From positions 33,882 through 97,881 of the forward strand of contig NZ_JAJLRA010000024.1 in NCBI RefSeq assembly GCF_020991365.1: DNA of 64,000 nucleotides, written 5' to 3'. Below, piece by piece: positions 26,589 through 35,456 of the stretch (positions are counted from its first letter, which is position 1; each line of letters starts with the position of its first letter). The position numbers and the translations under genes are program-made. The DNA is from Streptacidiphilus sp. ASG 303 (GTDB lineage Bacteria > Actinomycetota > Actinomycetes > Streptomycetales > Streptomycetaceae). The notes under the pieces are model-generated. The model was not told the origin of the DNA. It searched no databases and was given only the letters and a program-made list of their open reading frames with translations.

Positions 26589-26739
26589 CGAGCGCGCCCA
26601 GGTCGACCGTCACGGGGAAGAAGACGAGGGCTCCGTCGATCAGCTCCGTGTGGCGCGGGGCCTCCGGAAGGTGGTCCAGGTCCTCCGCGAGCCAGCCCTC
26701 GGCGCGGGGCGGGCGCATCCAGTCGGGCAGAGCGGTCAT
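26575..26739 (-). pseudogene. Uma2 family remnant with internal deletion
   Basis: The 54-codon frame begins like Streptomyces Uma2 (DUF820, nuclease-like fold) proteins: DWMRPPRAEGWLAEDLDHL, then PRHTELIDGALVF. It then jumps to FPVTVDLGALV, which resembles the usual C-terminal strand of the family. The ~120-residue catalytic middle is missing, in frame. From family knowledge full-length members are near 190 residues, so this is probably a deletion remnant. It overlaps the end of the LacI gene by 14 bp. Confidence 0.6.
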
Positions 26740-26797
26740 GCGCCCACGCTGGCGACCCGCGGGCCCGGCCGCCACGACGTCCGGCGGTGCGGCCGGG

Positions 26798-28036
26798 TCA
26801 GTGCGCGGGGGCGCCCGCGGCCTCCCCGGGCGCGCCGTGCGGCGCCGGGGGCCGGGCCGGGACGGCCGGGGGCACGAGCCGGCGGCGGGCGGCGGACAGG
26901 ACCAGCGCGCCCGCGCCGATGCCGGCCGCGCCGCACACGGCGGCCGCCCGCAGCGAGCCGTCGACCAGCACGCCGGAGACGGCGGCCCCGGCGGCGTTGC
27001 CGGTGGAGACCACGGTGACCAGCCAGGCGAAGGCCTCGGTGGCGGTGCCGGGCGGCGCCAGTTCGCCGATCAGGCCGAAGGACGCCGCCAGCAGCGGCGC
27101 CAGGCCGAGGCCGGTGAGGAAGGAGAGCACGGTCATCACCGCGGGGGAGGGCAGCGGCACCAGGGAGGCGAAGCCCGCCGTCATCACCCACGCCAGCACC
27201 CAGGTGCGGGTTGCGGGGGCCGCCCGCCAGGGGGCCGCCCCGTACACGAGGGCGCCGACCAGGCCGCCGGAGGCCGCGACGGCGAGCAGGGTGCCCGCGC
27301 CGCCGGGCAGGCCGCCGCGGTGCTCCTCGGCGTAGGCGACGTACAGCACCGCCTGGGCGCCGAGCGCCCAGCCGGCCCCGGCGAGGCCGACGAGCAGCAG
27401 CACCAGGCCGGGGGAGCGCAGCGGGCCGAGGAGCCCGGCGCCGGCCCCGCGGGGCGGGGCGGTCCAGGCGCGGGCGGGGGCGGCGGTGGCGACGACCAGG
27501 GCGCCGGCCAGGCCGAGTCCGGCGGCGATCCAGAGCGCGGCGGCGGGGGAGGCCGCGGCGGCGACGACGGCGACGGCGAGCGGGCCGACGACGTAGAGCA
27601 GCTGCTGGGAGGCGGAGTCGAAGGCGTACGCGGTGTCGAGCTCCCGCTCCTCGACGATGTGCGGCCACAGGGCCCGCAGGCACGGCTCCAGCGGCGGCAT
27701 CGCCGCCCCGGCGAGCGCCGCGCCGGCGAAGGCCGCCGCCGCGTCGCCGGGCGCCACCGCGAGCAGGGCGTAGCCGAGGCCGGCGGCGCAGGCGGAGGCG
27801 AGCAGGACCCGGGGCTGGCCGGCCCGGTCCACCAGGCGGCCGAGCACCGGGCCGCCGAGGGCGGCGGCGACGGCGTAGGCGGCGGTGACGGCGCCGATCC
27901 GGCTGTAGGGGGCGTGGGCCCCGCGCAGGGCGAGGGCGACGACCAGGGCGGTCATCCCGGCCGGGAGGCGGCCGAGGAGGGTTCCGAGCAGCAGCCGGGC
28001 GACGTACGGGCCGCGGAGCAGGGAGAGGTAGCGCAC
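26798..28036 (-). CDS. MFS transporter
   Basis: This 412-residue membrane protein has about 12 helices and the major facilitator motif A (GRLVDRAGQPRVLLAS) after TM2, plus a typical early FxxPPLEPCLRALWP region seen in sugar or drug exporters. The substrate cannot be told. Its GTG start lies 8 bp past a TATAAC -10 box that is half of a perfect palindrome, so the mRNA is probably leaderless and repressed at that site. The tail is Pro/Ala-rich. Confidence 0.9.
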   Translation of the reverse strand: MRYLSLLRGPYVARLLLGTLLGRLPAGMTALVVALALRGAHAPYSRIGAVTAAYAVAAALGGPVLGRLVDRAGQPRVLLASACAAGLGYALLAVAPGDAAAAFAGAALAGAAMPPLEPCLRALWPHIVEERELDTAYAFDSASQQLLYVVGPLAVAVVAAAASPAAALWIAAGLGLAGALVVATAAPARAWTAPPRGAGAGLLGPLRSPGLVLLLVGLAGAGWALGAQAVLYVAYAEEHRGGLPGGAGTLLAVAASGGLVGALVYGAAPWRAAPATRTWVLAWVMTAGFASLVPLPSPAVMTVLSFLTGLGLAPLLAASFGLIGELAPPGTATEAFAWLVTVVSTGNAAGAAVSGVLVDGSLRAAAVCGAAGIGAGALVLSAARRRLVPPAVPARPPAPHGAPGEAAGAPAH

Positions 28037-28044
28037 CCGGTGAA

Positions 28045-28058
28045 GTTATACGTATAAC
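28045..28058. promoter_or_regulatory. palindromic operator over the MFS promoter
   Basis: GTTATACGTATAAC is a perfect 14-bp palindrome. On the minus strand its right half is the -10 box TATAAC, eight bases before the transporter's GTG, with TTTGCC 16 bp upstream as a possible -35. TTATACGTATAA resembles operators of GntR- or TetR-type repressors; none is encoded next to it. Confidence 0.6.
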
Positions 28059-28088
28059 GAGGCGGAGGCAAACGGCCCGGACAGGGCA

Positions 28089-28123
28089 GGGGGCCCGTCG
28101 CGTGCGGACACGCGCGGGCCCCC
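28089..28123 (-). terminator. hairpin downstream of cold-shock gene
   Basis: GGGGGCCCG-T-CGCGTG pairs with CACGCG-CGGGCCCCC around a CGGA loop: a 15-bp stem with one bulged T. Confidence 0.8.
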
Positions 28124-28128
28124 TTGGG

Positions 28129-28170
28129 TGGTGCTGCTCAAGTGGTGCTGCTCAAGCGGTGCCGCTCGAG
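28129..28170. repeat. three 14-bp tandem repeats after cold-shock gene
   Basis: TGGTGCTGCTCAAG occurs twice exactly and once diverged (CGGTGCCGCTCGAG) between the cold-shock stop and its terminator, so it is in the 3' untranslated region. Confidence 0.8.
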
Positions 28171-28198
28171 CCACCTGGGCGATCAGACCGGAGGACGG

Positions 28199-28402
28199 TC
28201 AGATGACGGTGACGTTCTCCGCCTGCGGGCCCTTCGGGCCCTGGGTCACGTCGAACGAAACGTTCTGGTTCTCCTCCAGCGAGCGGAAACCGTTCGCGTT
28301 GATGGCGGAGTAGTGGACGAAGACGTCGGGGCCGCCGCCCTCCTGGGCGATGAAGCCGAAGCCCTTCTCGGCGTTGAACCACTTGACGGTTCCGGTCGCC
28401 AT
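28199..28402 (-). CDS. cold-shock protein, CspA family
   Basis: This 67-residue single OB-fold protein binds single-stranded nucleic acid and acts as an RNA chaperone. It starts [18 protein letters not shown] with RNP1 (KGFGFI), then RNP2 (VFVHYSAI) and ends [10 protein letters not shown]. The ATG has an AAGGAG site. The leader of roughly 200 nt or more and the repeat-bearing 3' region resemble other Streptomyces csp genes, which are often controlled through the mRNA. Confidence 0.96.
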   Translation of the reverse strand: MATGTVKWFNAEKGFGFIAQEGGGPDVFVHYSAINANGFRSLEENQNVSFDVTQGPKGPQAENVTVI

Positions 28403-29702
<1,300 letters not shown>

Positions 29703-29850
29703 GCGGGCCGCGCCGCCCGCCCCCGCCGCCGCGGCGGGCCCCGCCGTGTCACATCTGCGGCACAGGGGCCGCGCCGACGGGTCACGGGGGCGGACGGCGG
29801 GTACCGTCCGGTCCGACAGGGGCACGCGAGCACAGCGAGGGGGCGGGGCC

Positions 29851-31623
29851 GTGGAACCGCTGGGGCCGGACGACCCGCGGCGGGTCGGCGCGTACCGCCT
29901 GCTGCGGAGGCTGGGTGCGGGCGGCATGGGCCGGGTCTACCTCGGACGGACCGCGGGCGGCCGGACCGTCGCGGTCAAGCTGGTCCGCTCCGACCTGGCG
30001 GACGACGCCGAGTTCCGGGCCCGGTTCCGCCGCGAGGTGGCGGCGGCCCGCCGGTTCGACGCCGCGTGGACCGCCCCGGTGCTGGACGCCGACACCGAGG
30101 GGCCCCGGCCGTGGGTGGCCACCGGCTACGTCGCCGGGCCCGCCCTGGACGCGGCGGTCCGCGACACCGGGCCGCTGCCGGAGCGCTCGGTGCGCGCGCT
30201 GGGCGCGGGCCTCGCCGAGGCGCTGGCCGCGGTCCACGCCGCCGGGCTCGTGCACCGCGACGTCAAGCCGTCCAACGTGCTGCTGGCCCTGGACGGGCCC
30301 CGGCTGATCGACTTCGGGATCGCCCGCGCGCTCGACGCCGCGACCTCCCTCACCCGCACCGGCTACGTCGTCGGCTCGCCCGGCTACATGTCGCCCGAGC
30401 AGGCCGCCGGCGGCGGGGCGGGCCCGGCGGGCGACGTCTTCTCCCTCGGCGCGGTGCTCGCGTACGCGGCGACCGGCACCCCGCCGTTCGGCGACGGGGT
30501 GAGCGCGGCCGTCCTCCTCTACCGGGTGCTGCACGAGGAGCCGGACCTGGGCGGCCTCGCCGGGCCGCTGCGGGAGGCGGTGGCGGCCTGCCTGGCCAAG
30601 GACCCGGCCGCCCGGCCCGGCCCGGAGGAGCTGCGGGACGCCCTGACCGGGGGCGGCGCGGCCGGGCCCCTGCTGCGTGACGGCTGGCTGCCCGCGGCGC
30701 TCTCGGCGGCCGTGGGGCGGCGGGCGGTGGCCCTGCTGGACCTGGAGGACGGGCCGCAGGACGCGGACGCGGCGGCCGTCCCGCCGGGCCCCGGGGCGGA
30801 CGGGACCGGCGCCGGGGCAGGGGGAGGGGCCGGCGCGCCGCGGGCGGGCGGGAGCTTCGGGCCGCCCCCGCAGGACTGGGGGCCCGCGGCGGAGGGCGCC
30901 TCCGCCGGTCCCGGCCCGGCCCCGGCCACCGTCCGGGCGGCCGGGGCCGGCGCCGCCTCCGACGCGGTCCCGCCGCCGCGGCGCGGGCGCCCCGGACCGG
31001 GCGTCAGGGCCGCCGCGGTGGCGGGTGCGCTGCTGCTCGCCGGCGGCGGGGTCCTGCTGGTCCTCCGGCACGGGGGCGGCGGCGGGGGCGGCGGGGCCGC
31101 CGCCGGTACCGCGACCGGGGGAGCGACGGCGGGCAGGGGCACCGCGCGGAGCGGTGACGACGCGACGGGCGGCGCCACGGCCGGCGGAGCCGCCGCCGGG
31201 ACGGGCCGCCCCACCGCCGGGTACGGCGCCTCCGCCGACCCCGGCGCCTCCGCCGCCCCCGGCGGCGGCGCGGTGCCGGCCGCGCTCGTCGGCAGCTGGC
31301 GGGGCGACATCACCACCGCCCTCGTCCCGCTCTCCAGCACCTTCCGGGTGACCGTCCGCGCGGGCGGCCCGGGGGACGTGGTCACCGAGTCGCGCAACGA
31401 CTCCCACCTGACCCGCGGCGCCTACTGCCTCGGCCGGGGCACGCTGCTCTCCGCCGGCCCCCGGCGGATCACGGTCCGGGAGGAGCCCTCCGGCGGCAAC
31501 ACCGACTGCACCGCCACGCCCGAGATCCAGACCTACACCCTCGGACCCGGCGGCACGCTCCACGTCGAGGTCGCGGACCAGGCGGGCACCCGCCCCTCCG
31601 GGGACCTGCGCCGGCAGGGCTGA
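29851..31623 (+). CDS. transmembrane Ser/Thr protein kinase (PknB-type)
   Basis: The kinase domain fills residues ~12-275 of 590: glycine loop GAGGMGRVYLG, VAVKLV lysine, catalytic VHRDVKPSNVLL (~134), LIDFGIAR (~154) and GSPGYMSPEQ. All Hanks-type residues are present. A Pro/Gly/Ala-rich linker leads to one transmembrane helix (~383-405), a Gly/Thr-rich stalk, and an extracellular ~110-residue domain (ALVGSWRGDI...) with two cysteines that begins with a GxW motif and looks beta-rich. It is not PASTA, so the signal is unknown. GTG start after GAGGGGG. Confidence 0.93.
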   Translation: MEPLGPDDPRRVGAYRLLRRLGAGGMGRVYLGRTAGGRTVAVKLVRSDLADDAEFRARFRREVAAARRFDAAWTAPVLDADTEGPRPWVATGYVAGPALDAAVRDTGPLPERSVRALGAGLAEALAAVHAAGLVHRDVKPSNVLLALDGPRLIDFGIARALDAATSLTRTGYVVGSPGYMSPEQAAGGGAGPAGDVFSLGAVLAYAATGTPPFGDGVSAAVLLYRVLHEEPDLGGLAGPLREAVAACLAKDPAARPGPEELRDALTGGGAAGPLLRDGWLPAALSAAVGRRAVALLDLEDGPQDADAAAVPPGPGADGTGAGAGGGAGAPRAGGSFGPPPQDWGPAAEGASAGPGPAPATVRAAGAGAASDAVPPPRRGRPGPGVRAAAVAGALLLAGGGVLLVLRHGGGGGGGGAAAGTATGGATAGRGTARSGDDATGGATAGGAAAGTGRPTAGYGASADPGASAAPGGGAVPAALVGSWRGDITTALVPLSSTFRVTVRAGGPGDVVTESRNDSHLTRGAYCLGRGTLLSAGPRRITVREEPSGGNTDCTATPEIQTYTLGPGGTLHVEVADQAGTRPSGDLRRQG

Positions 31624-31630
31624 CGGGCCC

Positions 31631-31649
31631 GGCCCCCGCCCCGGGGGCC
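31631..31649 (+). terminator. short hairpin after kinase gene
   Basis: GGCCCCC pairs with GGGGGCC around a 5-nt loop, eight bases after the stop. Confidence 0.55.
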
Positions 31650-31674
31650 GCGGGGGAGCCGCAGGTGCGGGGCG

Positions 31675-31680
31675 TAGGCT
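31675..31680 (+). promoter_or_regulatory. -10 box TAGGCT upstream of mqnC
   Basis: TAGGCT, the same hexamer as upstream of mqnE, lies 56 bp before the mqnC start and would give a leader of about 50 nt. Confidence 0.5.
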
Positions 31681-31736
31681 GGTCCGGCGGTCCGCCGGCC
31701 GTACGACCACGACCTGTTCCCAGGAAAGGACGCCAG

Positions 31737-32960
31737 GTGTCCGAGCCCGCAGCGCCCCTCGCCGCACCCTCCGCGAGCGACCTCCAGGCCGTCCTCGACC
31801 GCGCGGCCGCCGGCGGCCGCATCACCCCGGAGGAGGCGCTCGACCTCTACCGGCACGCCCCCCTGCACGCGCTGGGCTCCGCCGCGGACGCCGCACGCCG
31901 CCGCCGGTACGCGGGCACCGAGCACATCGCCACGTACATCATCGAGCGCAACATCAACTACACCAACGTGTGCGTGACCGCCTGCCGGTTCTGCGCCTTC
32001 TACGCTCCGCCGAAGAGCGACAGGGGCTGGTCGCGCGACCTCGACGAGATCCTGCGCCGCTGCGCCGAGACCGTCGAGCTGGGCGGCACGCAGGTGATGT
32101 TCCAGGGCGGCCACCACCCCGACTACGGCGTGGAGTACTACGAGCGGGCCTTCTCCGCGATCAAGCGCGAGTTCCCGCAGCTGGTCATCCACTCCCTCGG
32201 CGCCTCCGAGGTCGACCACATGGCCCGCATCTCCGGGGTCTCCGTGGAGGAGGCGATCCGCCGCATCCACGAGGCGGGCCTGGACTCCTTCGCCGGCGCC
32301 GGCGCCGAGCTGCTCCCGGAGCGGCCGCGCAGGGCCATCGCGCCGCTCAAGGAGTCCGGCGAGCGCTGGCTGGAGATCATGGAGACCGCCCACGGCCTGG
32401 GCGTGGAGTCCACCACCACCATGCTCATGGGCACCGGCGAGACCAACGCCGAGCGGATCGAGCACCTGCGGATGATCCGCGACGTGCAGGACCGCACCGG
32501 CGGCTTCCGCGCCTTCATCCCCTACACCTACCAGCCGCAGAACAACCACCTGCGGGGCCGCACCCAGGCCACCGTCTTCGAGTACCTGCGGATCATCGCG
32601 GTCGCCCGGCTCTTCCTCGACAACGTCGCCCACATCCAGGGCTCCTGGCTGACCACCGGCAAGGAGGCCGGCCAGCTCACCCTGCACTACGGCGCCGACG
32701 ACCTCGGCTCGGTGATGCTGGAGGAGAACGTCGTCTCCTCCGCCGGGGCGAAGCACCGCTCCAACCTGCTGGAGCTCATCCACCTCATCCGCGCCGCCGG
32801 CCGCACCCCCGCCCAGCGCGCCACCACCTACGAGCACCTGGTCGTCCACGACGACCCGGCGGACGACCCGGTGGACGCCCGCGTCGCCTCCCACATCGCC
32901 TCCACGGCGATCGAGGGCGGTACCGCGCACCCCGAGCTGACCATCCTCTCGGCGAACTGA
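31737..32960 (+). CDS. mqnC: cyclic dehypoxanthinyl futalosine synthase MqnC
   Basis: MqnC is a radical SAM enzyme that cyclises dehypoxanthinyl futalosine. The 407 residues carry cysteines ~79, 83 and 86 in NVCVTACRFCAFY, then VMFQGGHHPDYGVEYYE, IHSLGASEVDHMA and GAGAELLPERPR, with the late FIPYTYQPQNNHL and GADDLGSVMLEENVVSSAG motifs of this branch. The GTG at 31737 follows AAAGGA. The amidohydrolase-like gene starts 22 bp later and may be co-transcribed. Confidence 0.95.
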   Translation: MSEPAAPLAAPSASDLQAVLDRAAAGGRITPEEALDLYRHAPLHALGSAADAARRRRYAGTEHIATYIIERNINYTNVCVTACRFCAFYAPPKSDRGWSRDLDEILRRCAETVELGGTQVMFQGGHHPDYGVEYYERAFSAIKREFPQLVIHSLGASEVDHMARISGVSVEEAIRRIHEAGLDSFAGAGAELLPERPRRAIAPLKESGERWLEIMETAHGLGVESTTTMLMGTGETNAERIEHLRMIRDVQDRTGGFRAFIPYTYQPQNNHLRGRTQATVFEYLRIIAVARLFLDNVAHIQGSWLTTGKEAGQLTLHYGADDLGSVMLEENVVSSAGAKHRSNLLELIHLIRAAGRTPAQRATTYEHLVVHDDPADDPVDARVASHIASTAIEGGTAHPELTILSAN

Positions 32961-32982
32961 CCCGCACCGGCCCGGCCCGCCC

Positions 32983-33699
32983 GTGATCGTCCTGCACCGC
33001 GCCGACCTGGTGCTGCCCCTCGCCGCCCCGCCCCTCCCGGACGGGGCGGTGGCGGTGCGGGACGGCACGGTGGCCGCCGTCGGCCCGTACGGGGAGCTCG
33101 CCGCCGCCCACCCGGGCGCCCGGGTCCGCGCCTGGCGCGGCGTGCTCACCCCGGGGCTGGCCCACCCGCACGGGCGGCTGCTGCTGGAGCACGCCTACCA
33201 CCCCGACCCGCGCGAGGCGGACCTGCTCGGCACCGCGCCGCTCACCGGCGCCGCCCTCGCGGCTCTGGCGCCGGACGAGGCCCGCTGGGGCGCGAGCGCC
33301 CGGCGCGGCCTGCAGCGGATGCTGGCCCACGGCACCACCGCCCTGTCCGGGCCGTTCGGACGGCCCTCCGTGCGCACCGCCGTCGCCCGCTCCGGCCTCG
33401 CCGTGCTCCCGCCGCCCGCCGGGACGGCCCCGGGACCGCCGGACGCCGCCGGCCCCGGCGCGGCCGGCCCCGCCGTGCCGGACGCCGCCGTGCCGGACAC
33501 GGCCGTGCCGGGCTTCGACGTGCTGGGCGGGGGCCTGCGCGCCGCCGCGCACGGCCCGCTCGCCCCCGGGGTCCGCGCCGACCTGGCGGTCTTCGAGGTG
33601 CCCGCGGACGGCGACGCGGAGGCCGCCCTGCGGAGCGGCGGCGCCGCCCGCTGCACCGCCACCGTGCTCGCCGGGCGGCTGGTCCACCGGCGGCGCTGA
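32983..33699 (+). CDS. shrunken amidohydrolase-like protein
   Basis: Both ends of this 238-residue protein look like the composite beta-sandwich of metal-dependent amidohydrolases: ADLVLPL...GAVAVRDGTVAAVGPYG and GVLTPGLAHPHGRL at the front, and GVRADLAVFEVP...CTATVLAGRLVHRRR at the back. The HxH pair survives as HPH, but the barrel between is cut to ~110 residues with AVPDAAVPDTAVPG repeats, so the later metal ligands are absent. Enzymatic activity is unlikely. Its place after mqnC suggests descent from, or a role linked to, a menaquinone-pathway deaminase, but that is inference. GTG start without a clear ribosome site. Confidence 0.6.
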   Translation: MIVLHRADLVLPLAAPPLPDGAVAVRDGTVAAVGPYGELAAAHPGARVRAWRGVLTPGLAHPHGRLLLEHAYHPDPREADLLGTAPLTGAALAALAPDEARWGASARRGLQRMLAHGTTALSGPFGRPSVRTAVARSGLAVLPPPAGTAPGPPDAAGPGAAGPAVPDAAVPDTAVPGFDVLGGGLRAAAHGPLAPGVRADLAVFEVPADGDAEAALRSGGAARCTATVLAGRLVHRRR

Positions 33700-34001
33700 C
33701 CGCCTCCCGTACCGGCGCGCCCCCCGGGACCGGCGGGGCCGTCCCCGGTCCGGGGTCCCGCGCCCCCGCCCGGCGCCCCCGTCCCGAGTCCCCGGCGTCC
33801 TCCCCCGGCACCGCCTCTGAGCTGCGCACACGCGCCTCCGGAGCCGCCCGCCCCGCACCCGTGCCCGTCCGGTCCGCGATCCTCGGCCGTGACCTGGGGG
33901 CGGTCCTGCCGCTACGATCCCGATCAGTCCGCCGCTCCCCCGCGGCGGGTCCGCCGCCCGAGTCCGTCCCCCCATGCCCCGCGGGGCAGCAAGCAGGAAC
34001 G
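33700..34001 (+). promoter_or_regulatory. 302-bp gap with promoter of membrane-protein gene
   Basis: TGACCT (33890-33895) and TACGAT (33913-33918), 17 bp apart, form a good housekeeping-type promoter about 85 bp before the membrane-protein start. The first 180 bp are Pro/Arg-type GC-rich sequence with no credible gene. Confidence 0.5.
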
Positions 34002-34562
34002 ATGCGATCCGAGTCCCTCCCCCGGATCGGCCGAGGCTGGTACGCCACCGCCGTGCTCAGCGCCGTCCTGGCGCTCGGCATGGGAGTGCTGGGCCTGCGC
34101 CAGCTCGACCAGGCCGACCGCATCGCCGCCGACCCCGTGAAGGTCCGGGGCACCGTCACCCGCCTCGCGTCCGGCACCGGCACCTACAGCCAGGTGTCCT
34201 ACCGCGCCGGCGGCCGCACCCTCGCCGCCGCCGACCTCCGGCTGCCCGCCGGGGCCGCGGTCGGCGACCCCGTCTGCCTGGAGTACGCCAAGGCCGACCC
34301 CGCCGCCGTGCGGGTCTGCGGGCAGCGCTACCCCCAGGCGGCCGGCATAGGCCTGGCCCAGACCAGCGTGCCGGTGGGAGTCGGCCTGCTGGTGGTCTGC
34401 CTGCTGCGGATCCGCCGCCACCGGCGCGCCCTGGCCCTGCGCCGCGGGCCGGCCCGGTCCGCCGTCCGCGCCACCGCCGTCTTCGCCGCGGAGGGCGTGG
34501 CCCCGGCCGCCCCCCGGGCCTCCCGGCGGCGCCGCCGCGGCGGGCGCCGCGCGCGCCGCTGA
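34002..34562 (+). CDS. membrane protein with two helices
   Basis: This 186-residue protein has two helices (about 13-30 and 123-140) around a beta-rich extracytoplasmic domain of ~90 residues (VKVRGTVTRLASGTGTYSQVSYRAGGRT...VCLEYAKADPAAVRVCG), which resembles the DUF3592 layout. The C-terminal ~40 residues are Arg/Ala-rich and cytoplasmic. ATG start after AGCAGGA. menG follows after 46 bp; whether they are related in function is unknown. Confidence 0.75.
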   Translation: MRSESLPRIGRGWYATAVLSAVLALGMGVLGLRQLDQADRIAADPVKVRGTVTRLASGTGTYSQVSYRAGGRTLAAADLRLPAGAAVGDPVCLEYAKADPAAVRVCGQRYPQAAGIGLAQTSVPVGVGLLVVCLLRIRRHRRALALRRGPARSAVRATAVFAAEGVAPAAPRASRRRRRGGRRARR

Positions 34563-34608
34563 GCCCCGCCTGCGGCCCGGCCCCGCCGCCGGGTGAAGAA
34601 TGGGCCCC

Positions 34609-35319
34609 GTGACCCGAGCTTCCCTGGACAAGCAGCCGCACGAAGTCGCCGCGATGTTCGACGACGTGGCGGCCAAGTACGACCTGACCAACGACGTGCT
34701 CTCCCTCGGGCAGACGCGCGTGTGGCGGCGGGCCGTGGCCCGCGCCGTCGACGCCCGCCCCGGCGACCGGGTCCTCGACCTCGGGGCCGGGACGGGCACC
34801 TCCTCGCTGCCGTTCGCGGCGGCCGGCGCGCAGGTGGTGCCGTGCGACTTCTCGCTGGGCATGCTGGCGGAGGGCAAGCGCCGGCACCCGCAGCTGCCGC
34901 TCACCGCGGGCGACGCGACCCGGCTGCCCTTCGCCGACGACTCCTTCGACGCGGTGACGATCTCCTTCGCGCTGCGCAACGTGCAGGACACCGGCGCCGC
35001 GCTGCGCGAGATGCTGCGGGTCACCCGGCCCGGCGGCCGCGTGGTGATCTGCGAGTTCTCCAGCCCCGTCTGGGGGCCCTTCCGCACCCTGTACACCGAG
35101 TACCTGATGCGGGCCCTGCCGCCGGTGGCCACCGCCGTCAGCAGCAACCCCGACGCCTACGTGTACCTGGCGGAGTCGATCCGCGCCTGGCCCGACCAGC
35201 CGGCGCTGGCCGCGCGGCTCCAGGCCGCGGGATGGGGCCGGGTCGCCTGGCGCAACCTCACCGGCGGCGTCGTGGCGCTGCACCGCGGCACCAAGCCCGC
35301 CTCCCCGCAGGAGGGCTGA
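34609..35319 (+). CDS. menG: demethylmenaquinone methyltransferase
   Basis: MenG (UbiE family) methylates demethylmenaquinone with S-adenosylmethionine, the last ring step. The 236 residues begin (V)[20 protein letters not shown], with SAM motif [34 protein letters not shown] and the family [11 protein letters not shown] and [14 protein letters not shown] segments. I prefer the GTG at 34609, since homologues start MTRASL; an ATG at 34600 would add three residues. Two hairpins follow. Confidence 0.94.
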   Translation: MTRASLDKQPHEVAAMFDDVAAKYDLTNDVLSLGQTRVWRRAVARAVDARPGDRVLDLGAGTGTSSLPFAAAGAQVVPCDFSLGMLAEGKRRHPQLPLTAGDATRLPFADDSFDAVTISFALRNVQDTGAALREMLRVTRPGGRVVICEFSSPVWGPFRTLYTEYLMRALPPVATAVSSNPDAYVYLAESIRAWPDQPALAARLQAAGWGRVAWRNLTGGVVALHRGTKPASPQEG

Positions 35320-35329
35320 CGGCACGTCG

Positions 35330-35444
35330 GAGAAGAGGACGGGCCGCCCCGCGAACTCCCGGGGCGGTCCGTGCGTTCTCCCGGTGCAGGCGAAGCCCGC
35401 CCGACCCCGCAGCGCTCGGCGCCGGGGGCGGGCGGGCCTGCACC
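35330..35444. terminator. two hairpins between menG and nuclease
   Basis: First, GGGCCGCCCCG (35341-35351) pairs with CGGGGCGGTCC (35360-35370), with outer arms extending it. Second, GGTGCAGGC (35382-) pairs with GCCTGCACC (-35444), with inner GCCCGCCC/GGGCGGGC. They should stop menG and the convergent nuclease gene. Confidence 0.75.
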
Positions 35445-35456
35445 AGCCGGCCGGGA

